Shown: in pieces, positions 23,694 through 30,366 of the stretch
Position numbering within the stretch: the first letter of the stretch is position 1
Layout: each line of letters starts with the position of its first letter
Origin: Acidimicrobiia bacterium
GTDB taxonomy: Bacteria; Acidobacteriota; Terriglobia; Bryobacterales; Bryobacteraceae
DNA length: 64,000 nucleotides
Direction: 5' to 3'
Assembly: GCA_016871315.1 (NCBI GenBank)
Contig: VFZE01000016.1
Location: 1-64,000, forward strand
Position numbers and translations under genes: made by a program
The notes under the pieces: generated by a model
What the model saw: only the letters and a program-made list of their open reading frames with translations
What the model was told of the DNA's origin: nothing
Databases searched by the model: none

Positions 23694-26606
23694 TTAAAAA
23701 GTCTGCCCCAACGAGAAGTGAAATTGGAAGCGGTTGATGCGCTGGGTGACCAGCTGCGGCAGGCCCGTTTCCCCTGGGCCTGGCGTTTTGAAGAAGGAGA
23801 ACTCGGGGGAGTTGGGACTGAAGGAGAGGTCGATGCGGAAGGGCCCGACCGGGGTTTTGTAGCGGATGCCGAACCCGGCCGAGTGGACCATGTAGTTGAA
23901 GTCCTGCAAGTCGCGTTGGGTGGGGCGTAGGCTAAGCTCGCGGAAGCGGGTGTAGACGTTGCCGGCGTCGTGGAACAGCACGGCGCCGATGGCTTCGCCG
24001 AGCAGCGGGAAGCGGAGCTCGAGATTGTTCATGAGGAGGCCGCTGCCACCGAGCGGGAAGCCGGTGGTGAGGTCGCGGGGGCCGGCCTGGTTGTCGGGGA
24101 AGGCCCTGTGGGTTGCGGCGCCGCCGGAGAAGAAGCGCTCGGGGAGGGGGACGGCGTCAGGCCCGCCGGCGCGGAAATTGTGGAGCCAGCCGATGGTGAT
24201 GCTGCGGGCGAAAATCATGTCGCCGAAGACCTGATGATAGGAAGAGTTGCGGGCGAGAATGCGGATGAAGTCGGCTTCCGAGAGAAAGGCTTTGGAAGCG
24301 AGTCCGGCGTCGAAGCTGTTGTAGTAGCCCTTGTGGGAATCGATGGGATCGTCACGGCGGTCCATGATGAAAGTGGCGGAGGCGATGCCGACGCGGACGG
24401 GGCGGGAAAAGATGGGGATCAGGGATTCATCGATGGCGAGATTGCGGACGGTGTTGCGGCGATAGGTGAAGCGTGACTGGAGGGTGTTGGCGCGGGAGAG
24501 GCGCTGGCTGAGCTGAACGGCGCCCTCCTGGCGGCGGCCTTCAAAGGTGCGGATGTCGCGGCTGATGTCGTAGAGGAGGCTGCCGGTAAGGGAAAGATCG
24601 TCGCGGCCCTTGAACTGCGGGGCGAGATAGGTGAACAGGCCGCGTTGCTGAATGTTGGAAACGCGGGTCTGGATGCTGGCGGTATGCCCAATGCCGAAGA
24701 GGTTGGCGCGGCTGACGCCCAAGCTGACGCGGGGGCTGAAGCCGGGCTCGCCGGCCGGAGCGTCGAAGTTGGGAGTGCCCGCGCCGATGCGCGCGATTTC
24801 GGCGCCGAGGCCGAAGTTGAGAGAGTATTTGCGGGCCTCTTCAAACTGGTACAGGACATATTTGGATTCTTCCCGGCCGTCGGGGTTTTGCAGGGCCATG
24901 TCGACGCGGGCAAAGACGCCGAGGTCATAGAGGCGGCGCTGGCTTTCAATGAGGCGGGACTGGGAGAGCGGCTCACCGGGGCCAAGCTGGATGCGCTCGG
25001 CGACCATGCCGGGATTGGAGGCGAGCAGGCCGCCGGTGAGCACGCCGCGGACATAGCTCTGGCTGCCTTCGGTGATTTCATAATGGATGGCCTTGCGATG
25101 CGGGCCGGCATCGGTGACGGTGAAATCGAAAGCGGCATCGGGGTTGCCGCGGTTGTAGAAGAAGTTGAGCACGGCGTCGCGATCGGTGGCGAGGTTGGCC
25201 TGGCTGTAGGGCTGACCCGGGATGGAACTGAGGAGAGGTTCGATGCGCTCCAGGCTTGCATCGCTGAGTCCGATGATTTCCAGGGATTCGACCAGCGTCT
25301 GCGGCCCTTCCTCAATGGCCACGGTAACACCCAGCTGATCGGCCTCGCCTTCGTAGTTTTCGATGGTCTGGGTGTTGATGTTCACTTCCAGGAATCCGTT
25401 GGAGGTGTAGAGCTCGCGGATGCCGGCGACATCGGAAGCGAGCATCTGTTCGCTGAAGCGGCCGCGGCGGAAACGGATTCTGGTTGCCGGCAGCACATTC
25501 ATGCGCTCGCGGATGGTTTCTTCCTGGAAGTACTGGTTGCCGGTGATCTCGAGGTGTGCCAGTTTGTAGCGTTCCCCGCGGTCCACTTTATAGACGACAG
25601 ACTGGCGGCCGGCCTCAAGCGAGGCGGTGTCGAAGCTGACTTTGGCGCGAAAGTAGCCTTGGGACTGGAAGTATTCGGTGAGGTTGCGCATCCCCTCGAC
25701 AAGCAGATCGCGGTCGGCGGATTGTTCGAGGAAAACGGGAACGAGGCGGCGTAGCTGGCCACGGGAGACCTTGGCTCCGGTAACCTCGATTTCCACTTTC
25801 GGGCCGGGTTCGATTTCCAGCACGGGTTGGGCGACGCTCTCGCGCGGCTTATAGTCGAGTTCCTTGAGCGTGACGCGGTTGAGCAGATGGTCGCGCCTGC
25901 TGTAGTAGGTTCGTATGTGATCGAGCCCCTGCTGGACGCGGGTTTCGGTGACAGGCTTGTAGCCGAGCAGCCCCCACAGGCGCTTCCACTTGGAGGCGTT
26001 GACGACGCGGTCGAACTCCCTTTGGGGGACGCCACCGATGACGGGTTCGGTGAGGCGGGAGCGCGGGCCGGGGTCGATCTCAAAATCGACGTGGACCTGG
26101 AAGGTGCCGGGATCGTACTCGGTCCGGGGGTTGAGCCGGGCCTCATAGTAGCCGTTGTCTTGCAGCCGCTGGCGGAGATTCTCGACGGCCTGCTGGAGAT
26201 CCTCGGCGTGAAACTCGGTACCGAGTTCGAGCTTCGCGGCGCTGATGAGCTGGCCGCGGTTGGGCGGCTCAGGAACGCCATCGACGCTGACACGGCCGAC
26301 GAACCAGGTGGCGGTGGTGAGGAAACGCAGTGCGACACCGCCTTGGTCCCTGGAAGCATCCACGCTGATTGCCTGATAGCGGCCGGTGGCGTAGAGGCGC
26401 TCAATGGCGTAGCGCAGGGTTTCCAGATCGAGCATATCGCCGGCTTGCATGGGAACAATGTTGGCCAGCTCGGCGGTGGGTAGCGGCTGTGCGGCAGGTT
26501 CGAAGAGGACTCGAGTGACGGGCAAGCCCTGGTAGTCCCTGGCCTCGGCGCGGGCAATGGCCGGCAGAGTGAGAAGGAGCAGCGCAAGAAACGCACCAAC
26601 ACGCAT
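23694..26606 (-). CDS. Omp85-family outer-membrane assembly protein (BamA/TamA-like)
   Basis: The 970-residue protein has a signal peptide (MRVGAFLALLLLTLPAIARA). About five to six POTRA domains fill residues 25-590; typical segments are GLPVTRVLFEPAAQPLPTAE, GYYEARLNPRTEY, ITGNQYFQEETIRERMNVLP and YTSNGFLEVNINTQT. The C-terminal 16-strand-type barrel begins near KYSLNFGLGAEIARIG. The signature region GTHRAFP is represented by GGAATHRAFPDN, followed by GSGLLMNNLELRFPLLGEAI, and the protein ends RFQFHFSLGQTF with a terminal phenylalanine. It inserts beta-barrels into the outer membrane or partners TamB. ATG 26606 is preferred to GTG 26621 because it opens the signal peptide directly. It is the first gene of the operon. 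Confidence 0.9.
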   Translation of the reverse strand: MRVGAFLALLLLTLPAIARAEARDYQGLPVTRVLFEPAAQPLPTAELANIVPMQAGDMLDLETLRYAIERLYATGRYQAISVDASRDQGGVALRFLTTATWFVGRVSVDGVPEPPNRGQLISAAKLELGTEFHAEDLQQAVENLRQRLQDNGYYEARLNPRTEYDPGTFQVHVDFEIDPGPRSRLTEPVIGGVPQREFDRVVNASKWKRLWGLLGYKPVTETRVQQGLDHIRTYYSRRDHLLNRVTLKELDYKPRESVAQPVLEIEPGPKVEIEVTGAKVSRGQLRRLVPVFLEQSADRDLLVEGMRNLTEYFQSQGYFRAKVSFDTASLEAGRQSVVYKVDRGERYKLAHLEITGNQYFQEETIRERMNVLPATRIRFRRGRFSEQMLASDVAGIRELYTSNGFLEVNINTQTIENYEGEADQLGVTVAIEEGPQTLVESLEIIGLSDASLERIEPLLSSIPGQPYSQANLATDRDAVLNFFYNRGNPDAAFDFTVTDAGPHRKAIHYEITEGSQSYVRGVLTGGLLASNPGMVAERIQLGPGEPLSQSRLIESQRRLYDLGVFARVDMALQNPDGREESKYVLYQFEEARKYSLNFGLGAEIARIGAGTPNFDAPAGEPGFSPRVSLGVSRANLFGIGHTASIQTRVSNIQQRGLFTYLAPQFKGRDDLSLTGSLLYDISRDIRTFEGRRQEGAVQLSQRLSRANTLQSRFTYRRNTVRNLAIDESLIPIFSRPVRVGIASATFIMDRRDDPIDSHKGYYNSFDAGLASKAFLSEADFIRILARNSSYHQVFGDMIFARSITIGWLHNFRAGGPDAVPLPERFFSGGAATHRAFPDNQAGPRDLTTGFPLGGSGLLMNNLELRFPLLGEAIGAVLFHDAGNVYTRFRELSLRPTQRDLQDFNYMVHSAGFGIRYKTPVGPFRIDLSFSPNSPEFSFFKTPGPGETGLPQLVTQRINRFQFHFSLGQTF

Positions 26607-26657
26607 TCCGGCCGAAGTCACTTACATGTCATGATAACAACACCGTGATGGGGTGAA

Positions 26658-27593
26658 TCAGAGGCGTTCGAGTTCGGCGGTGGCGCGGAGGTTGGCGACG
26701 CCGGCGGTGTAACGTGTGTCGGTGACGGAGAAAGCGACGGCATCCTCCAGCCAGTCGTGCCAGACACCGTCCGGGTCATGGGAGGCGGCGGTGAGCGTAT
26801 ACTGCTGCGGGCAGAGCCCGCAGGGGAAGCGGAAAGTGACGGCAATTCGGGCGCCGCCTTCCACGGGACCCAGCTTCAGGCGCTCCAATTCGGTGTTGGT
26901 GCCGAAGACTTCAAAGCCGATGCGGGTCCGGATCATGATGCCGACAACGGGATCCTCGACAGGCTGAGTGAACTTTACGCCGACGCGAACGGCGACGGGT
27001 TCGCCGGATTGCCACTGGACAGTGGCGTTGCCGCCGGCGTCGAGAGTTTCCAGGGAGACGATTTCTGCGCGGCCGTCGCCACGGCGCATGGAAGGGGCAA
27101 GCGGTTCGCTGATAGAGGCGGCCCATTGGCGGAGCTGTGAGTTGACGTGGCGGTTGTAGGCATCCAGGGTTATGCGGGGATCGCCCCTGGTTTCCAAACG
27201 GCCGCCATTGAGCCACCAGACCTCGTCGCAGAGGCTTGCGAGGAGGTTCTGGTCATGGGAAATGATGAGAATGGAAGCGCCGTGGCGGCGGAGGCGCTCG
27301 ATACCGATGGAGGAGCGGGCGCGGACGACGGCGTCCTGAAGGGCGAGGGGATGCTCGAGCACGAGCGTAGCGGCGGGCGCCAGGTTGAGCGGATCGGCGG
27401 GGCCCACCAGCCGCGCCGGCGGGGCGGCGCGCACTTCCCCTGTGGAGGGCCGGAGAGCGCCAGCAGCCAGGCGGGCGAGCGCGGAGAGGGCATCCGGCTG
27501 ATCCCCGATGACACCGATGATGGTACCGTCTGGGACTTCCGCGCGGACCGGTTCCAGCGGAGCCAGGGCCGCGTCACGAAACTGGATGCTCAT
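26658..27593 (-). CDS. Degenerate ABC ATPase-like domain fused to Wzt-type glycan-binding domain
   Basis: The 311-residue protein begins like a polysaccharide-export ABC ATPase (GTIIGVIGDQPDALSALARL, then AAGALRPSTGEVRA), but the Walker A GKST is absent. Only about 50 residues separate it from a Walker-B-like TLVLEHPLALQDA. There the catalytic DE has become EH, and the helical subdomain with the LSGGQ signature is missing. The H-loop region survives (ASILIISHDQNLLASLCDEV then WWLNGGRLE). Residues about 165-311 form a beta-sandwich like the Wzt C-terminal domain that recognises O-polysaccharide ends: EIVSLETLDAGGNATVQWQS, VGIMIRTRIGFEVFGTNTEL, CGLCPQQYTLTAASHDPDGV. The start is ATG 27591-27593. 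It probably binds glycan without hydrolysing ATP. No permease gene is adjacent. Confidence 0.7.
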   Translation of the reverse strand: MSIQFRDAALAPLEPVRAEVPDGTIIGVIGDQPDALSALARLAAGALRPSTGEVRAAPPARLVGPADPLNLAPAATLVLEHPLALQDAVVRARSSIGIERLRRHGASILIISHDQNLLASLCDEVWWLNGGRLETRGDPRITLDAYNRHVNSQLRQWAASISEPLAPSMRRGDGRAEIVSLETLDAGGNATVQWQSGEPVAVRVGVKFTQPVEDPVVGIMIRTRIGFEVFGTNTELERLKLGPVEGGARIAVTFRFPCGLCPQQYTLTAASHDPDGVWHDWLEDAVAFSVTDTRYTAGVANLRATAELERL

Positions 27594-27614
27594 CAACGCT
27601 AGAATAACGGGTTC

Positions 27615-28976
27615 ATGGTGAATTGTCTGCGTCTGCTGACGCCCGCCCTGCTGGCGATGCTTTGGGGCTGTTCGTCACCGGAGAGCAGTCTGCAGCGGCA
27701 GTTCAGCAAGACCAACACGGGACGATTGCAGTTGCCGGCCGGGACGATGGAAATTAGCGAGCCGCTGTTCGTGCCGGTGGGGGCCACGGATCTGGAGATT
27801 ACCGGTGACAACACGGTGCTGCGGGCCTCGGCGGAGTTTCAGGGGCGCGCGATGATCCTGATCCGCAGCGCGCGGAAGGTGCGGCTGCATGGTTTCTCGA
27901 TCGAGGGGAACCGGGCCACTTTTTCCAAGGTGACCGAGATTCCGCCGGCGGAGGCCCCGTTTGTCACGCACTTTCAGGGCAACGGCATCATCGCCGATGA
28001 TGTGGACGGGCTGGAAATGAGCAACATCCAGCTTCGCGAGATTCCGGGATTCGCGGTTCTGGTGAGTGCATCGCAGAACGTGACGATTGAAAAGGTCACG
28101 GTGGAGGATAGCGGCTCCTCCAACAGCAAGTCGCGGAACAACACCTCCGGGGGGATTCTGCTGGAGGAGGGCGTGCAGAACTTCACGGTTCGGGACTGCA
28201 CGCTGCGGAAGGTCCTGGGGAACGGGATCTGGACCCATTCCACCTACCGGTCACCACGCAATTACACGGGACAGATCACGGGGAACCGGTTTGAGATGAT
28301 CGGCCGCGATGCGATTCAGGTGGGACATGCGAACCGGATCCGCGTGGAGAACAATACAGGACACATGATCGGGTATCCGGAAAAGACAGTGGACGTGGAG
28401 GGCGGAGGCATCCCGGTGGGGATAGATACGGCGGGCAAGGTGGACGAGTCGGTTTATGCGCGGAACCGGTTTGAGGAGATCAATGGGAAGTGCATCGACC
28501 TGGACGGGTTTCATGACGGAGAAGTGGCCGAGAACGTCTGCATCAACCGGGGCGCGGCGGCCGACTATCCGCAGGGCCACTTCGCGGTGGTCTTCAACAA
28601 CACCAACCAGGAGATGCAGTCGCAGAACATTACCGTTCGGGACAATGTCTTTGACGGGACGAAGTTCGGCGGGATCTTCGTGATCGGCTCCGGCCACAGG
28701 ATCACGGGGAACAAGCTGACCAATATCAACCGCGCGAAATGCAACGAATCGGCGGCCACCTATGGCTGCAAGCACTTCGAGAAGGAGCCGGATCTGATGC
28801 AGGCGGGGATCTATCTGGGCCTGCGGGCCGAAAGGCATCATCCGGCGAACAACACCCTGATCGAGGGCAACCAGGTTTCCGGGCATAAAATGAGGGAGCG
28901 CTGCGTGATGGCGGCGCGCGATCCATCGGTCCACAGCAACACGATCCGCAACAATGTCTGCACCGACGCACCCTGA
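27615..28976 (+). CDS. Right-handed beta-helix lipoprotein
   Basis: The 453-residue protein has a lipoprotein signal (MVNCLRLLTPALLAMLWGCS, lipobox cysteine near residue 19). A parallel beta-helix (pectate-lyase-like) fold follows: repeated short strands such as VRLHGFSIEGNRATF, LEMSNIQLREIPGFAVLVS, NVTIEKVTVEDSG, FTVRDCTLRKVLGNGIW, HANRIRVENNTG and ITVRDNVFDGTKFGGIFV. Such proteins usually bind or cleave polysaccharide; no catalytic residues can be assigned with confidence. It lies 21 bp from the divergent ABC-like gene, so its promoter must overlap that gene's coding sequence or the tiny gap. Its last 23 bases overlap the start of the following methyltransferase gene, implying co-expression. 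Confidence 0.8.
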   Translation: MVNCLRLLTPALLAMLWGCSSPESSLQRQFSKTNTGRLQLPAGTMEISEPLFVPVGATDLEITGDNTVLRASAEFQGRAMILIRSARKVRLHGFSIEGNRATFSKVTEIPPAEAPFVTHFQGNGIIADDVDGLEMSNIQLREIPGFAVLVSASQNVTIEKVTVEDSGSSNSKSRNNTSGGILLEEGVQNFTVRDCTLRKVLGNGIWTHSTYRSPRNYTGQITGNRFEMIGRDAIQVGHANRIRVENNTGHMIGYPEKTVDVEGGGIPVGIDTAGKVDESVYARNRFEEINGKCIDLDGFHDGEVAENVCINRGAAADYPQGHFAVVFNNTNQEMQSQNITVRDNVFDGTKFGGIFVIGSGHRITGNKLTNINRAKCNESAATYGCKHFEKEPDLMQAGIYLGLRAERHHPANNTLIEGNQVSGHKMRERCVMAARDPSVHSNTIRNNVCTDAP

Positions 28977-30264
28977 AGCTCCCTTGCCCGGCGCCATCGC
29001 CGAGCGCATGCGCGAGGACTGGAACCGCCGCGCGCGGGAAGACGCGGGCTACTACGTGGCGTTCGGGCGGCGGAAGCAGTCGCGGGAGGAGTTTTTCGCC
29101 ACCGCGCATGACCAGGTGCGCGGGTTTGAACGCGAGCTGAAGAGGCTGCCGGAGGCGGCGCCGCAGTCACGCCGAGCGCTGGAGATCGGGTGCGGGCCGG
29201 GGCGGTTGATGCTGCCGCTGAGCCGGCACTTCGGGGAGATTCACGGGGTGGATATCTCGGAGGAGATGATCGAGCTGGCGCGGCGGAATCTGGCAGCGGT
29301 TCGGAATGCGCATCCGCGGCATGCGCCGAACTCGAACCTGGAGGCGTTCGCGAGCGATTCGTTCGACTTTGTGTACTCCTACGCGGTGTTCCAACACATC
29401 CCGGACCGCGAGGTGGTGACCGGCTATTTGAAGGAGGCGCAGAGGGTGCTTAAGCCGGGCGGGATCTTGCGGTGCCAGATCAACGGGCTGCCGGAGCAGG
29501 CGCCACAGTACGATACCTGGAGCGGGGTTCGCATTTCTTATCGCGATGTTCGGGCTTTCGCGCGGGAGCAGGGTTTGGAGTTGCTGGCGCTGGAGGGGAT
29601 TGAGACGCAGTACATGTGGGCCACGTTCCGCAAGCCGGCGGCGGCGGTGGAGCGGGCGGGCTCGGTTCGGGTGAGGCGGATTACCAACGCGCACTCTTCG
29701 GAGCCGGCGGCGCCGGCGCGGGGCAGGTTCGCGGCGCTTTCCTTATGGGTGGACGGGCTGCCGGAGGCCGCGGATTTGAATCGCCTGGAAGTGACGATTG
29801 GCGGCAAGCCGGCCTATGCATCGTACCTGGGGCAGCCCGAACACGACGGTTTGCAGCAGCTGAATGTCTATGTGCCGGGGGGGCTGGAGGCGGGGCTGCA
29901 GCCGGTTGAGGTGGAAGTGAATGGGGAGGCGGCTGCGTCGTCGTTTGTGCGGCTGATTCCGCCACCGCCGGCGGTTCCGCGGGTGGTGTCGCTGACCGAT
30001 GGAATTGACCTGCTGTCGGGGAATCGCATCGTGACGGGATCGGTTAAGATAAGCCTGGAGGAGGTTTACGAGCCCGGGCAATTGCGGCTGCGGATAGGGA
30101 AGGCGGAGGTGGAGGTTTTTGAAAGCTTTTGCACGGATCCGCGCGTACCGTCGTGGGAGGTGAATTTCGAGGTGCCTGAGGGTGTAGAAAAGGGGGAGAC
30201 GGATGTGAGGGTGGAGTTGGGGGGCCGTTTTCTAGGGACGTATCCTGTTGAAGTGTTAGGGTGA
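28954..30264 (+). CDS. SAM-dependent methyltransferase fused to two beta-sandwich domains
   Basis: The 436-residue protein has a class I methyltransferase domain in residues about 1-225. The SAM motif is RALEIGCGPGRLMLPLSRHF, followed by IHGVDISEEMIELARRNLA, FDFVYSYAVFQHIPDREVV and EAQRVLKPGGILRCQINGL. Two all-beta domains follow. Residues about 245-330 (LSLWVDGLPEAADLNRLEVT, IGGKPAYASYLGQ, LQQLNVYVPGGLEAGLQPVE) resemble the Solibacter TIGR03437-type domain. Residues about 340-436 (VVSLTDGIDLLSGNRIVTGS, CTDPRVPSWEVNFEVPEG) form an Ig-like unit. There is no signal peptide. The start overlaps the beta-helix gene by 23 bp. The substrate is unknown; a glycan or glycan-linked substrate would fit the neighbours. 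Confidence 0.8.
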   Translation: MSAPTHPEAPLPGAIAERMREDWNRRAREDAGYYVAFGRRKQSREEFFATAHDQVRGFERELKRLPEAAPQSRRALEIGCGPGRLMLPLSRHFGEIHGVDISEEMIELARRNLAAVRNAHPRHAPNSNLEAFASDSFDFVYSYAVFQHIPDREVVTGYLKEAQRVLKPGGILRCQINGLPEQAPQYDTWSGVRISYRDVRAFAREQGLELLALEGIETQYMWATFRKPAAAVERAGSVRVRRITNAHSSEPAAPARGRFAALSLWVDGLPEAADLNRLEVTIGGKPAYASYLGQPEHDGLQQLNVYVPGGLEAGLQPVEVEVNGEAAASSFVRLIPPPPAVPRVVSLTDGIDLLSGNRIVTGSVKISLEEVYEPGQLRLRIGKAEVEVFESFCTDPRVPSWEVNFEVPEGVEKGETDVRVELGGRFLGTYPVEVLG

Positions 30265-30279
30265 GCGGCAACTTAATGT

Positions 30280-30323
30280 ACGGTATATAGATATAATTCT
30301 TGACGAGACACTACATATTGGGG
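30280..30323 (+). promoter_or_regulatory. Candidate nrdJ promoter with NrdR-like box
   Basis: ACACTACATATTGGGG (30308-30323) matches the palindromic NrdR-box pattern ACAC-(AT-rich)-GTGT well in its left half and centre and partly in its right half. A weaker AT-rich candidate starts at 30280 (ACGGTATATAGATATA), 28 bases upstream; paired NrdR boxes are usually 31-32 bases apart, so the pairing is imperfect. TATAAT (30292-30297) is a perfect -10 element, without a clear -35. NrdR represses ribonucleotide reductase genes when dATP is abundant. The site lies upstream of the preferred nrdJ start at 30367. No nrdR gene is in the window. Confidence 0.4.
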
Positions 30324-30366
30324 CATGATGACGTCTGACCCCACTTCCTCGGAAGGTTCACTCACT

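Noticed and set aside
30265-30366. Cobalamin riboswitch upstream of the B12-dependent reductase.
   Set aside because: Only about 100 bases are available, with no B12-box-like element; the region looks like a promoter with an NrdR-type element instead.
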